The notes: generated by a model from the sequence alone, not told the origin. Shown: positions 16,509-25,551, numbered from the stretch's first letter. The stretch: DNA of 64,000 bases from Aerococcus tenax (GCF_003286645.3 NZ_CP127382.2:1736001-1800000); one strand, 5' to 3'. Program-made: numbers and translations.

Positions 16509-17696
16509 CTATTTCTGCTTTTGATAGACCTTAACCTTTAGATAATCGCTCTCAGGACTAAGAGGCGGTACCGGAAAATCATCAGGCAGGTGGAAGCTTT
16601 CTACTAATTTAATCTGATGCCCACCAGCCTTGGCTCCCTGGTTAATATCCGCTTGAAAGGCTTTGGGCGAATAGTTGGCCGCATTGGTGGAACAGATCAG
16701 ATACCCACCCGGGCTGAGGATTTCCAAGGCATCGTGGACCAGTTGGGGGTATTGTTCCGTCACTTTGAAGATTTGCTTACCATTACGAGCAAAACTGGGC
16801 GGGTCCATTACGATCACATCATAAGTCAGGTCATGGCGCTTAGCGTAGGCAAAATAGTCAAAGGTATCCATAACATAAACCTTATGACTATCTCCTAAGT
16901 CAATCCCGTTGGCGGCAAACTGTTCGGCAGTCAGTTCCCTGGTCCGGTTGGCCAGGTCCACTGAAGTGGTTGACAAGGCCCCACCCATGGCCGCCGCCAG
17001 GGAAAAGGCCCCGGTATAGGAAAAAGTATTGAGGACCTTTTTTCCTAGGGCTAGTCTTGACATCAGGTAATCACGGACCAGTCTTTGGTCCAGGAAGATC
17101 CCCGTCATCCAGCCATCTGCCAGCCGGGTCACATAAGAGATCCCGTTCTCCTTAATCATAACTGGTTGGTCCGTTGTTTGGCCCCAGAGCCGTTCATTTT
17201 TATGAGGGACAGCTTGGCTTTTAAAGCGGTTTTTCCCTTCCATGGCGATGGCTTCAGGGTAAACCGCTTTTAGGGCTTCAATAATGGCTTCCCTGTTCTG
17301 ATAAATCCCTAGGGAATACCATTGCAGGAGCAGGTAGCCGGCGTAGTAGTCCACCGTCAAGCCTCCTAAGCCATCGCCCTCGCCGTTAAAGACCCGAAAG
17401 GCGGTGGTCAAGTCATCATAAAAGAGCCCCTGGCGTTTGTCCTTGGCTACTTGGAAGACTTCTTGGAAGAAGTCTTGGCCCCACTTGGTCTGGCGGTCAT
17501 AGCTATAGATCCAACCAATGCCTTTATTTTGCCGGGCCAGGTAGGCTAAGGCAAGAAAGTCACCGGCTGGGTCTTGGACTTGGACTAAGTCGCCCTCTTC
17601 AAAGTGAGGTGACTTGACGAAGTCCTGTTCTTTTAATAATAAGCGTCCCGCGCGAGCCGCTTGACTGGCGCGTTTCTTCAGAGTGAGTGTTCGCAT
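16509..17696 (-). CDS. Class I SAM-dependent rRNA methyltransferase (RlmI-like)
   Basis: 395 residues. An N-terminal PUA-like domain (LKKRASQAARAGRLLLKEQD, then FEEGDLVQVQDPAGDFLA in part) precedes a middle domain with GDGLGGLTVDYYAG and a Rossmann methyltransferase domain: VLNTFSYTGAFSLAAAMGGA (SAM site), SVDLANRT (acidic residue), and VIVMDPPSFAR, the DPPSF motif. RlmI makes m5C1962 in 23S rRNA; Gram-positive homologues with this layout are usually given the same role, but the exact target is inferred. It starts just 4 bp below the VanZ stop. Confidence 0.88.
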   Translation of the reverse strand: MRTLTLKKRASQAARAGRLLLKEQDFVKSPHFEEGDLVQVQDPAGDFLALAYLARQNKGIGWIYSYDRQTKWGQDFFQEVFQVAKDKRQGLFYDDLTTAFRVFNGEGDGLGGLTVDYYAGYLLLQWYSLGIYQNREAIIEALKAVYPEAIAMEGKNRFKSQAVPHKNERLWGQTTDQPVMIKENGISYVTRLADGWMTGIFLDQRLVRDYLMSRLALGKKVLNTFSYTGAFSLAAAMGGALSTTSVDLANRTRELTAEQFAANGIDLGDSHKVYVMDTFDYFAYAKRHDLTYDVIVMDPPSFARNGKQIFKVTEQYPQLVHDALEILSPGGYLICSTNAANYSPKAFQADINQGAKAGGHQIKLVESFHLPDDFPVPPLSPESDYLKVKVYQKQK

Positions 17697-17699
17697 ACT

Positions 17700-18338
17700 T
17701 TACCTGCTTTCATGTTTCATTAAGAAGAAATGTTTAAAGTCATAGGCAAAATGGCCGATCACCACGCCCATACTGTTAAAAATCACGTCATCGATATGGC
17801 CAAGTCCCGTCCCTAAAAAGAGCTGGCCGCATTCAATCATAAAGGAAAAGCCCATCCCCATAAAGAGAACCCGGAAGAAACTCCGTTGTCCCTGGAAGAA
17901 ATAAGCCAGCAACCAGCCAAAGGGAATAAACCAGAGGACATTGCCAAAAAAGTTATACCAATAGGAAAAACTGGAGTCCCCATAGGCCAGTTTGATGGTA
18001 TCCACCAAGGGCAGCCAGTGGAAGTCCCGCAAAGTTACTCCAGGAACTAAGGACAAACGCCACCACTGCCAGTCGTAGCGTAAGACCGTGAGGTGGAGGA
18101 GGAGGACCAAGTAGACAAAGAGGGCTAAGATATGACCGTACTTGGACCAATCGACCTGCCACTGGGCTTGGCGGCGCTTTTTCACATGGGCGATTAGGGC
18201 GGAAATAGCCAGAAAAATTAAAGTATAGAGGATGGTTTTATCCAGAGAAAAAACTAAGAGGCGGATCAGGGGAAAATGATTCACCCGGTCCGCCAGTAAA
18301 TAAGCGAGTAAGTGATAGAGGGGGCCGAGAAAAATCAT
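17700..18338 (-). CDS. VanZ family membrane protein
   Basis: 212 residues, five or six helices, with the VanZ-like core: DTIKLAYGDSSFSYWYNFFG, then NVLWFIPFGWLL, SFMIECGQLFLGTG and DDVIFNSMGVVIGHFAYDF. VanZ proteins are linked to teicoplanin and other lipophilic-molecule resistance, but most chromosomal members are uncharacterised. There is no van gene cluster around it, so it is not evidence of glycopeptide resistance. Its stop is 4 bp before the methyltransferase start, so the two are cotranscribed. Confidence 0.82.
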   Translation of the reverse strand: MIFLGPLYHLLAYLLADRVNHFPLIRLLVFSLDKTILYTLIFLAISALIAHVKKRRQAQWQVDWSKYGHILALFVYLVLLLHLTVLRYDWQWWRLSLVPGVTLRDFHWLPLVDTIKLAYGDSSFSYWYNFFGNVLWFIPFGWLLAYFFQGQRSFFRVLFMGMGFSFMIECGQLFLGTGLGHIDDVIFNSMGVVIGHFAYDFKHFFLMKHESR

Positions 18339-18525
18339 CGAGAAATCCGCTCCCCACTAATCCAGGTATTTTGCTTGACCGGCAGGTTTTTATGGCGGTC
18401 AAGGAAATAGCTTATCTTTATCAGTATCGCTTTTGGCATCCTAGCTGGGTAGGAATAGGTAGACATGAGGAAGGTCTCCTTCTGGTTAATTTTTTGAACG
18501 CCCCTGGCTCGTCCTGCTTGAGGGT

Positions 18526-20037
18526 CTAGCTGGGATCAGTCGGGTCAGAGGTGTCGTCACTAGTTTGCGAGTCACTGGTCGTTGACTCTTGCTTTTCATT
18601 TTTAGCCTTGACTTGGCTTTCAGGAGGAAAACGCAGGGTAAACTGAGTGCCCTTATCAATTTCACTAGTTACCCGAATATCGGCCTGGTGAACTTTCATG
18701 AGTTGCTTAACAATAGACAGTCCCAACCCCGATTCGCCATAAGCTGAGGCCTTACGCGACTGGTCGACCTTATAGAAACGTTCCCAAATGTTGGCTAATT
18801 CGCTCTCGGTCATCCCGATCCCGGTGTCGCGAACACGAATAGTGGTCCACTGGTCTTCACCGACGTCAGCATCAATGGTGATGGTGCCGGATTCAGTAAA
18901 CTGGATGGCATTGTGGACCAGGTTAAAGATAATTTGCCGGAAGCGGTCCATGTCCGCATACACGGTCAAGTCGTCCGGGCAATGCAAGACAATCCGATCA
19001 TCTTTCTTATCAGTCAGTTCCTTAGCCTGGATCACCAGTTCTTCGAGAACCGATTTAACGGGAAAAGTTACCCGGTTGAGGACAATTTCATGGGCCCGGA
19101 TTTTCTCATAGTCCAAGTTATCGTTAACTAAACGGATCAAACGCTGAGTTTCCTTATGAAGGAGCTCCAGACTCCTCTCTTCCTTATCCTTGGGGAAGAT
19201 ATGGTAGCGCAAGCCCTCCAAGAGGCCGTTCATGGTGGTGAGCGGGGTCCGCAGTTCGTGGGCGATATCCATAATCAATTGGTGGCGCATCTGTTCTTGG
19301 CGCTCGATCTCGACTTCCGATTCGGCTAGGGAGGCCGTCATGTCGTTGAAGTCATCAGCCAAGTCATCTAACTCATCGCGGTGGGCGGAAGGGATTTGCA
19401 GATAATGGCCTTGAGTCACCGAGCGCGTGGCCTGACGCAAGCGGTTGATCCGCGAAGTTTGGTAGCGGGCCATCATAATGGCTAGGATCACCGCGGCTAC
19501 CACCGAAATCGCCACCCCTTGGAAGATATTAGCCTTTAACTTATTAATGGTTTGGCGAATCCCACCCGCGGCCTGGCCAATCACCAAGTAACCCGAGTAG
19601 TCGCCCGAATCGCCGTCTTCTAAGGGGACGGCAATGGCATAGGCATCGGGACTATCCCCCGTAAAGCCCAGGTCAAAGTCGAATAAACCTAAACGGCCCT
19701 TCTCTTTCATAGATACAATGTCATCTTGGGGCAAGCCCGCTTCAGCATAGTCGCCATTGTCCTTGTCAGTGAGGGACTGGGGATAGATGCGTTGGTTATC
19801 CGCGTTATACCAGAAAATCTTAATCTGAAAGGAATCTTCAAACCAATTCTGGGCCTCTTCTAGCATCCCACGAGACACTTGCCGGCCTTGGATTTCGGAA
19901 TAGACGGTCTCTAAGTCATCAAAGACCTGTTGATAGATCTGACTCTCCGTGTAACGAAAAAAGGTAAAGGAAAGTCCGCAAACCGTCACCAAAACCAGAA
20001 TCGCAAAGGACACTAATTGTTGGTATAGGTAACGCAA
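18526..20037 (-). CDS. Membrane sensor histidine kinase with HAMP domain
   Basis: 503 residues. A helix near residues 7-28, an extracellular sensor region to about 165, a second helix (ANIFQGVAISVVAAVILAIM in part), HAMP (RLRQATRSVTQGHYLQIP), then the kinase core: H-box DIAHELRTPLTTMNG, N-box NLVHNAIQFTESG, G1 DTGIGMTE, G2 GESGLGLSIVKQLM. The C-terminus carries a tail rich in Ser, Thr and Asp with no domain. The start codon is TTG, 2 bp after the response regulator stop, with GGGGAGAAG upstream. It autophosphorylates and passes phosphate to the adjacent regulator. The stimulus is unknown. Confidence 0.93.
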   Translation of the reverse strand: MRYLYQQLVSFAILVLVTVCGLSFTFFRYTESQIYQQVFDDLETVYSEIQGRQVSRGMLEEAQNWFEDSFQIKIFWYNADNQRIYPQSLTDKDNGDYAEAGLPQDDIVSMKEKGRLGLFDFDLGFTGDSPDAYAIAVPLEDGDSGDYSGYLVIGQAAGGIRQTINKLKANIFQGVAISVVAAVILAIMMARYQTSRINRLRQATRSVTQGHYLQIPSAHRDELDDLADDFNDMTASLAESEVEIERQEQMRHQLIMDIAHELRTPLTTMNGLLEGLRYHIFPKDKEERSLELLHKETQRLIRLVNDNLDYEKIRAHEIVLNRVTFPVKSVLEELVIQAKELTDKKDDRIVLHCPDDLTVYADMDRFRQIIFNLVHNAIQFTESGTITIDADVGEDQWTTIRVRDTGIGMTESELANIWERFYKVDQSRKASAYGESGLGLSIVKQLMKVHQADIRVTSEIDKGTQFTLRFPPESQVKAKNEKQESTTSDSQTSDDTSDPTDPS

Positions 20038-20039
20038 GT

Positions 20040-20756
20040 TTACTTCTCCCCACTTTCATCGTACTTATAGCCCACACCCCAGACGGTTCGAATGGCTTGG
20101 GGGCCATTCTTTTCCATCTTTTGGCGAAGCTTTTTGATGTGGGCATCCACCGTCCGCTCATCCCCGTAGAAGGGGTCTTCCCACAAACTGGTCAAGAGGT
20201 GGTCGCGGGTGAAGACCTGCTTAGGGTGGGAAGCTAAGAGGGCCAGGATATCAAATTCCTTGGGCGTCAAATTCGCAATGGCTTGGCCGTGGAAGGAAGC
20301 CTCCCGGGTATTGGTGTCAATGGTTAAGTACTTGGTCTTAATCAGGCTCTTCTCTTCTTGGTCTTGGCTTTCCCGGTTGTCATTAGCATCCCGCCGTCTC
20401 AGTAGCGCGTGCATTTTAGCTACCAAGGTCAAAGGACTAAAGGGTTTGGTGATATAGTCATCTGCCCCTAATCCCAATCCCAAGACTTGGTCACTTTCAC
20501 TATCACGTGCTGTCAGCATAATAATAATTACATCTTGGTTGCTTTTACGGATATCTTGGCAGATACTAATGCCGTCCTTTGAAGGCAGGTTGAGGTCTAA
20601 AATCACGATGTCAATCTCATCTTCATGGGCCTTGAAGTAGTCGTAACCTTCCTGGCCATCATAGGAAAAATGACTCTCCCAACCCTCCTCTTGGTCAAGG
20701 AACATGGATAGCATTTCTGCCACACTAGTATTATCTTCAATCATCAAAATTTTCAC
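20040..20756 (-). CDS. OmpR-family response regulator
   Basis: About 238 residues. The receiver domain has the acidic pair in MIEDN, the phospho-acceptor Asp in VVILDLNLPSKDG, the Thr in IMLTARDSE and the Lys in ITKPFSP. The C-terminal winged helix is of OmpR/PhoB type (LTPKEFDILALLASHPKQVF, then DAHIKKLRQKM and VWGVGYKY). The start is a GTG at 20756, with AAGGAGG 8 nt upstream; a longer frame to 20783 has no site. Transcribed with and before the kinase gene, and divergent from ssb. Confidence 0.94.
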   Translation of the reverse strand: MKILMIEDNTSVAEMLSMFLDQEEGWESHFSYDGQEGYDYFKAHEDEIDIVILDLNLPSKDGISICQDIRKSNQDVIIIMLTARDSESDQVLGLGLGADDYITKPFSPLTLVAKMHALLRRRDANDNRESQDQEEKSLIKTKYLTIDTNTREASFHGQAIANLTPKEFDILALLASHPKQVFTRDHLLTSLWEDPFYGDERTVDAHIKKLRQKMEKNGPQAIRTVWGVGYKYDESGEK

Positions 20757-20952
20757 GCCACGGCCCTCCTTTTTCTCCTGCACCTGTTAATAAGGCGTCG
20801 ATAATGGTCACTGCCTCATCAGCAGGACCTATTCCTTACCTATTATAAGCAATTTTAGGAAAAATTTGTCAAAGAATGCAAAAGATAAATAATTCTTAAA
20901 GGAGAAAATGACCTTCCCTTTGCGGCTTAATAGGAAGAGAGGAGGTGAAGTG

Positions 20953-21309
20953 ATGAACCAAGTCCAACTGATTGGCCGCTTAGCCCGGGACATTGAAATG
21001 ACCCAAACAGAAAGTAAACACCAGGTCCTAAACAATGCCCTGGCTGTCAACCGCTTTGTCGGAGGAGAGAAGCAGACCGATTTTATTCCCATTACCGCTT
21101 GGAATGCGACCGCCCAGCTGATTGATAAATACCTGGACAAGGGCGATGAAATTGGAATCGTGGGTAACTTACACATGAACCACTATACCAATAAAGACCA
21201 AGTGGAGGTTTACCAATTAGAAGTCATTGTCCGCGAAGTCTTCTTCTTACGTAAGAAACAAGGCGATAAGCCGGTCCAAGATATTAATATTGAAGTCACT
21301 AAGGTTTAA
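20953..21309 (+). CDS. ssb: Single-stranded DNA-binding protein, short form
   Basis: 118 residues, an OB-fold SSB: MNQVQLIGRLARDIEMTQTE, LAVNRFVGGEKQTDFIPITAWN, LDKGDEIGIVGNLHMNHYTN. It ends after the OB domain without the Gly-rich linker and the acidic tip (DDDLPF type) of the main SSB. It therefore resembles SsbB/YwpH-type paralogues tied to competence or repair rather than the replicative SSB; this assignment is inferred from length. The ATG at 20953 follows GGAGGTGAAGTG. A strong hairpin terminator follows. Confidence 0.88.
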   Translation: MNQVQLIGRLARDIEMTQTESKHQVLNNALAVNRFVGGEKQTDFIPITAWNATAQLIDKYLDKGDEIGIVGNLHMNHYTNKDQVEVYQLEVIVREVFFLRKKQGDKPVQDINIEVTKV

Positions 21310-21321
21310 AGCCAAAAATAG

Positions 21322-21357
21322 ACAGCCAGCTGAGCTTTAGAAAAGTCAGCTGGCTGT
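21322..21357. terminator. Terminator hairpin after ssb
   Basis: Perfect 12-bp arms ACAGCCAGCTGA and TCAGCTGGCTGT. In the plus direction it is followed by ATTGATTT, a weak T-run; in the minus direction by TATTTTTGG, so it may act for both strands. Confidence 0.7.
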
Positions 21358-21498
21358 ATTGATTTAATCATTCGTTTCAAATAAAAATAGTTTTCTTAAC
21401 CAAATAACTTAATGAGCAGGTGGGCTAGTTTTGAAATATAGAGGAGCAACAAGGGGTAAAGCCTTCTTACTTTAGCCGTCAGCCGCTCGCCTGGCCTT

Positions 21499-21975
21499 TT
21501 ATTCTTCCCTTCCCTCGGCTTCATTGTGGTAGTGCATATAAAGCAAAGGATAGGGCCTGCCCTCAGTATCCATGGCCGTCCGGCGATATGGAACAAAACC
21601 CATCTCTTGATAAAAGCCAACTGCTTTGGGATTCTGTTCATTCACGGTGAGCTGGCTAATCCCATAGGAGGACATCCCCTCCTCAAGCAAGGTCCGGCCC
21701 ATGCCTTGCCCCCAATAATTTGGATGAAGGAAGAGCATCTCCAGATTTTCGCCAGCCATTCCCATGAAACCAGCAATTTGTCCCGTATGCGCCTTGACCA
21801 CCACTAAGTCGTCAACCGCCATTAAAGCGCCTGGCACCTCTGCTTTAATAGCCTTGATGGCAGCCTCCGAGAGAAAGTCATGACTAGCTCGTACAGATGC
21901 CTCCCAAATCGCAAGAAGCTCTGAAATATAGTTCTCCCTAGGAGTCACTTTGCAGATCTGATATTGACTTGACAT
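21499..21975 (-). CDS. GNAT family N-acetyltransferase
   Basis: 158 residues. The acetyl-CoA-binding motif A is FLHPNYWGQGMGRTLLEEGM, preceded by GFMGMAGENLEML, and motif B by VNEQNPKAVGFYQEMGFVP. The N-terminus (ICKVTPRENYISELLAIWEA) and the segment VRASHDFLSEAAIK match the YjaB/YafP-like branch of small-molecule acetyltransferases. The acceptor is unknown. AGGAGG lies 12 nt upstream. It is separated from the ssb gene by the shared terminator. Confidence 0.87.
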   Translation of the reverse strand: MSSQYQICKVTPRENYISELLAIWEASVRASHDFLSEAAIKAIKAEVPGALMAVDDLVVVKAHTGQIAGFMGMAGENLEMLFLHPNYWGQGMGRTLLEEGMSSYGISQLTVNEQNPKAVGFYQEMGFVPYRRTAMDTEGRPYPLLYMHYHNEAEGREE

Positions 21976-22035
21976 GGTTAAGCTTCAACCTCCTAACTTA
22001 AACACCCGATAATTAGCTCTTATTCAACGCTTTAG

Positions 22036-22152
22036 CTAAAAGCCTTTAGCAGCGTTTTCTCCGGCAATGCGACCAAAGTTAACCGCAAAGCCAAAGGTCC
22101 CGCCAGGAAGGTTAAGGTCATAACTGTCCCCATACATCCCGCCGGCATCTAA
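22036..22152 (-). pseudogene. C-terminal relic of an FAD-dependent fumarate/urocanate reductase-like gene
   Basis: Read on the minus strand the bases give LDAGGMYGDSYDLNLPGG, TFGFAVNFGRIAGEN and AAKGF then stop. This is the C-terminal FAD-binding end of flavocytochrome c-type reductases (usual form GGxxGFAxNSGRIAGENAA). Only about 38 codons remain, and upstream the homology stops where the intergenic hairpin repeat at 22161 begins. The rest of the gene has been deleted. Confidence 0.7.
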
Positions 22153-22160
22153 AGATAACC

Positions 22161-22266
22161 TGTTCGCTGACAAAAGTGAACTCCGCTTCAAAAACTGGTA
22201 ACGCTCAGACTAGCTGAGCTTATCCCAATTTTCTCCAGCGGTTTCGTCCTTTGTTGTGACTGTCGC
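22161..22266 (-). repeat. Intergenic hairpin repeat, unit type B, copy 2
   Basis: Read on the minus strand, GACAGTCACAACAAAGGACG, GGATAAGCTCAG, CTGAGCGTTACCAG and TTTTTGAAGCGGA match unit B at 53741-53859. The right outer arm has diverged after GCGGA, so the palindrome is incomplete. It abuts the flavin-reductase relic. Confidence 0.65.
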
Positions 22267-22326
22267 ATCACTAGTTGAGTTCGGAAGGGTGAGGGGATGT
22301 CCTTTCAGAAAAGTTGAACGATCAGC

Positions 22327-22442
22327 AAGTTGAGTTCGAACGCTAGCCTTGAAGTTGCTTCAAAAAATACCAACGCACAGACTTGCTGTGCTTATGGTAT
22401 TTTCTTCCAGCAATTCAAGTCTTTGGTCGCGTTTTCACATCC
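22327..22442 (-). repeat. Intergenic hairpin repeat, unit type D, copy 1
   Basis: An imperfect palindrome with arms AACGC/GCGTT, TTGAA/TTCAA, TTGCT/AGCAA, AATACC/GGTATT and a GCACAG/CTGTGC tip. It is homologous to 60185-60300, where the outer arms read GCGCC/GGCGC, so pairing is kept although the bases differ. Confidence 0.7.
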
Positions 22443-22472
22443 TTATATCTGATCTTTTCATCTTTTCCTCCA

Positions 22473-22505
22473 AGGAATCTCCCTCCCTGATCCTTCCTCA
22501 CATCC
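22473..22505 (-). repeat. GGATGTGAGGAAG gene-end repeat, copy 2
   Basis: On the minus strand GGATGTGAGGAAGGATC and GGGAGGGAGATTCC follow the whiA stop codon (TAA) with no gap. Same motif as 10914-10953 and 55324-55363. Confidence 0.7.
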
Positions 22506-23429
22506 TTACAAGTTTTCCGCGTATTGGTTGAGTCTTCTGAGGCGGTGGTTGATGCCGGATTTAGAGACGGGGCCGGAGGGGAGGAGTTCGCCGAGTTCCT
22601 TAATGGTAGCCGAGGGGTTATCGAGGCGGGCTTGGGCAACTTCCTGGAGTTTATCCGGTAATTTGTCGAGACCAATGGTGTTTTGAATGTGCTGGATGCT
22701 GCGGATTTGCTTGGCAGCGGCATCAATAGTCTTATTCATATTGGCGTTCTCGCAGTTGACCATGCGGTTGACCGAATTGCGCATGTCGCGAGTCACCCGA
22801 ACATTTTCAAAGCGCAAAATCGCACTAGAGGCCCCCAAAAGCGCTAAGAAGTCAGAGATTTTTTCCGCTTCTTTGAGATAGGTGATGACCCCCTTGCGCC
22901 GATTGGTGGTTCGGGCATTCATATGGTAGCGATTCATCAATTCTGCCAGCTGGAGGGAATGGCTTTCATGGCTGGAATAGATCTCCAAGTGATAGGAGGA
23001 GGTTTCCGGATTATTAACCGACCCCCCAGCCAAAAAGGCGCCCCGTAAATATGCCCGGCGTGTGGGATCATTATAAATAATCTCAGCTGGAGCCGTTTCT
23101 AAGATACTGGAATCGCCGAGAATGCCCAGTTGGTCTAAGAGCAGGTCAACAGCTTGTTTAACCCGGACGATATAGACATTATTCTTCTTTAACTTCATTT
23201 TCTTCCGGACCAGGATTTCCCCATGGACCTGGAAGTAAGTTTTTAAGAGGGTATAAATTCTTTGGGTAATGGCCGCATTTTCCGTTTGAATATTCAGTGA
23301 GAGTTCGCCTTCAACGATCTGCAAAGCACCGTTCATACGAATAATGGCGGATAGTTCTGCGCGCGCTTCCTCTTGGTCAAGCTTTAATTGGGTCAGTTCT
23401 TTCTTGACACTGGCTGCAAAAGAAACCAC
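22506..23429 (-). CDS. whiA: WhiA, DNA-binding protein of the YvcK-RapZ-WhiA cluster
   Basis: 307 residues. Starts MVSFAASVKKELTQL as in the family, with a LAGLIDADG homing-endonuclease-like fold in the first 200 residues (RRAYLRGAFLAGGSVNNPET in part) and a C-terminal helix-turn-helix (LDNPSATIKELGELLPSGPV, then SGINHRLRRLNQ). WhiA controls sporulation in Streptomyces and influences division and chromosome segregation in Bacillus; in lactic relatives its targets are unclear. The start codon is GTG at 23429. It lies 28 bp after yvcK in the usual order. Confidence 0.95.
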   Translation of the reverse strand: MVSFAASVKKELTQLKLDQEEARAELSAIIRMNGALQIVEGELSLNIQTENAAITQRIYTLLKTYFQVHGEILVRKKMKLKKNNVYIVRVKQAVDLLLDQLGILGDSSILETAPAEIIYNDPTRRAYLRGAFLAGGSVNNPETSSYHLEIYSSHESHSLQLAELMNRYHMNARTTNRRKGVITYLKEAEKISDFLALLGASSAILRFENVRVTRDMRNSVNRMVNCENANMNKTIDAAAKQIRSIQHIQNTIGLDKLPDKLQEVAQARLDNPSATIKELGELLPSGPVSKSGINHRLRRLNQYAENL

Positions 23430-23457
23430 ATGATCGCCTACTTTCTCTTCTTAATAA

Positions 23458-24462
23458 CTAGTGTTGATGGTGGTCACGGTATACTTGGATCAGGGCTTGG
23501 ACCAACTTATCCTTGTCGTGATAAACCCCAGAATCCTTGAGGTTTAAGAAATCCCAGCCGATAATCTCAGCCTCCTGGTCTTTCAAAGCTTGCCGGTCGT
23601 GACTGACTTGGACCAAATAATCGAGAACCTCATTGTTTTCAATGTATTCATAAGGCACGGTGGTCCGGTTCAAGAGACAGGCATCGACATAGTGGCCTTG
23701 TAAATGATCATTAATCGCCCGTAAGTGGTCCGCATCGGAAAAGCCCTCGGTTTCGCCTAGCTGGGTCATGATATTACAGATATAAACCACCGTCGCCGAG
23801 GTTTCCTGGATGGCTTGGCGAATTTCTGGAATCACGATATTGGGTAAAATCGAGGTATAAAGGGAACCGGGTCCTAAGACCACCATATCCGCTCCCATAA
23901 TGGCATCGACCACGCCCCGACCGGCTTTGACGCTTTGGTCAGGACTTGCCTGATTAGCCAAACGAACTGAGACCGACTGGATGGGACGTTTTTCTTCAAC
24001 GATGGTGGTCTCCCCTTCAATCATATCGCCTTCTTGGTAGTGGGCTTGTAAGATGAGAGGTTCTTCACAGGCAGGCAAGACTCGACCCTTGACCGCCATG
24101 GTGACCGATAATAATTTCAAGGCCGAATAGATACTCCCCCGCATTTCGGTGAGGGCGGCAATAATCAAATTACCAATGGCATGGCCGGAAAACTCCTGAT
24201 CTTCAGGAGCAAAACGGTACTGGAAGACATCCTTATAGAGACTTTTGGAGTCCGACAAGGCCACCAGGCAGTTACGCAAGTCGCCTGGGGGGATGGTATT
24301 TAAGGCCGACCGCAATTTGCCCGAAGAGCCCCCGTCATCTGCGACCGTCACCACAGCGGTTAAGTCGCAGTTGGCGCTCTTCAAACCGGACAGGAGGATG
24401 GGGAGGCCGGTCCCGCCGCCAATCACGGTAATTTTAGGGTAATAGTTCCTTGACTCACTCAT
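23458..24462 (-). CDS. yvcK: YvcK/GlmR family gluconeogenesis factor
   Basis: 334 residues. The nucleotide-binding N-terminus is IGGGTGLPILLSGLKSAN, then TVADDGGSSGKLR and PPGDLRNCLVALS, signature parts of the CofD-like UPF0052 family. In Bacillus this protein (GlmR) binds UDP-GlcNAc and steers carbon into cell-wall precursors. It overlaps rapZ by 4 bp (ATGA), so translation is coupled. The functional transfer to this organism is by homology. Confidence 0.95.
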   Translation of the reverse strand: MSESRNYYPKITVIGGGTGLPILLSGLKSANCDLTAVVTVADDGGSSGKLRSALNTIPPGDLRNCLVALSDSKSLYKDVFQYRFAPEDQEFSGHAIGNLIIAALTEMRGSIYSALKLLSVTMAVKGRVLPACEEPLILQAHYQEGDMIEGETTIVEEKRPIQSVSVRLANQASPDQSVKAGRGVVDAIMGADMVVLGPGSLYTSILPNIVIPEIRQAIQETSATVVYICNIMTQLGETEGFSDADHLRAINDHLQGHYVDACLLNRTTVPYEYIENNEVLDYLVQVSHDRQALKDQEAEIIGWDFLNLKDSGVYHDKDKLVQALIQVYRDHHQH

Positions 24463-25355
24463 TGATTTCGCTCCGTTCCTTTGCGTTTGTTCTGGTCACG
24501 GTGACTGATATGGGTGGTGTAATTGGTTGTGTCCATGATATGTTGACCGATCCGGCGGGTCAGAGCCACGGACCGGTGTTGACCCCCGGTACAGCCAATG
24601 GCAATGGTCAAGCTGGCTTTCCCTTCGGCTTCATAGAGGGGCAGGGTAAAGTCTAAGAGGTCGACAAATTTTTGGTAGAAAATTTCGGTATCGTCCTGGT
24701 CCATCACATAGTTATAAACGGGCTCGTCTTCCCCAGTTAAGGGACGCAATTCGTCGATATAGTGGGGGTTAGGCAGGAACCGCACGTCCATGACGATATC
24801 AGCGTCAATAGGGATCCCATACTTAAAGCCAAAGGACATGACTTCAATAGTGAAACCTGAAGCATCAGAGACATGGAATTCCCGGATCAGGGCTGACCGT
24901 AATTCTTTAGGGGTGATGGAAGTGGTATCGATGGTCAAGTGGGAGAGAGCCCGGACTGGACTCAACTCTTCCCGTTCCCGTTGGATCCCCTCTAAAATCG
25001 TCCCGCCCTTTTGCAAGGGATGGTTACAGCGGCTTTCCTTATAGCGAGCCACCAAGGCCGCATCACTAGTGTCTAGGTAGACCAATTGGGAATGAATCTT
25101 AGGGTTATTGTCCAAGAGTTGGAGGGCATGGCCAAATTCATCAAAGAATTCCCGTGACCGTAAGTCAATCACCAAACAAACTTGGTTGATATCCTTAGAC
25201 TTCTTAATCAATTCGGAAAAAGTCGGTAAGAGAGAAGGCGGTAAGTTATCCACACAAAAGTAACCCATATCTTCAAAACTTTGTAAGGCAACCGTCTTCC
25301 CGGCCCCACTCATTCCCGTAATAATTACAATATTTAATTCACTATTTTCTGACAT
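24459..25355 (-). CDS. rapZ: RapZ (YvcJ) nucleotide-binding protein
   Basis: 298 residues. Walker A is GMSGAGKTVALQSFEDMGY near residue 14, followed by CVDNLPPSLLPTF; the C-terminal domain has SFGFKYGIPIDADIVMDVRF and IGCTGGQHRSVALTRRI. It hydrolyses ATP/GTP; in E. coli RapZ directs decay of the GlmZ sRNA, while the Gram-positive role is less clear and linked to competence. AAAAGGAGACATT precedes the ATG. First gene of the rapZ-yvcK-whiA operon. Confidence 0.95.
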   Translation of the reverse strand: MSENSELNIVIITGMSGAGKTVALQSFEDMGYFCVDNLPPSLLPTFSELIKKSKDINQVCLVIDLRSREFFDEFGHALQLLDNNPKIHSQLVYLDTSDAALVARYKESRCNHPLQKGGTILEGIQREREELSPVRALSHLTIDTTSITPKELRSALIREFHVSDASGFTIEVMSFGFKYGIPIDADIVMDVRFLPNPHYIDELRPLTGEDEPVYNYVMDQDDTEIFYQKFVDLLDFTLPLYEAEGKASLTIAIGCTGGQHRSVALTRRIGQHIMDTTNYTTHISHRDQNKRKGTERNQ

Positions 25356-25484
25356 AATGTCTCCTTTTGTCTGAACACAGACCTAATCCTTCTCATTATA
25401 GCAAGCATCAATCGGGCCAGCAATTAAATAAATCCTAAAAATAATCAGCAAGTCATCCTAAATCCTGCCAATAAGGCAAAAAGA

Positions 25485-25506
25485 GGCTGGGATCCATTCC
25501 CAGCTC
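25485..25506. terminator. Terminator between pgcA and rapZ
   Basis: GGCTGGGA pairs with TCCCAGC around a short loop. Runs of T stand on both sides (CTCCTTTTTT on the right, CTCTTTTTG when read on the minus strand), so it can end the phosphoglucomutase transcript. Confidence 0.75.
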
Positions 25507-25551
25507 CTTTTTTAAATCATTGACTTTTTTATGATCTTTACCATATAGCCT

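Noticed and set aside
17700..18338. Glycopeptide resistance from the VanZ homologue
   Set aside because: VanZ-family proteins are common in chromosomes, and no vanA/H/X/Y/S/R genes are adjacent; the nearby two-component system is not of VanRS type by its kinase sensor region.
22301..22500. tRNA gene, suggested by GTTCGAA-like sequence
   Set aside because: The sequence belongs to hairpin unit D; no cloverleaf, anticodon arm or CCA-compatible acceptor stem could be formed.
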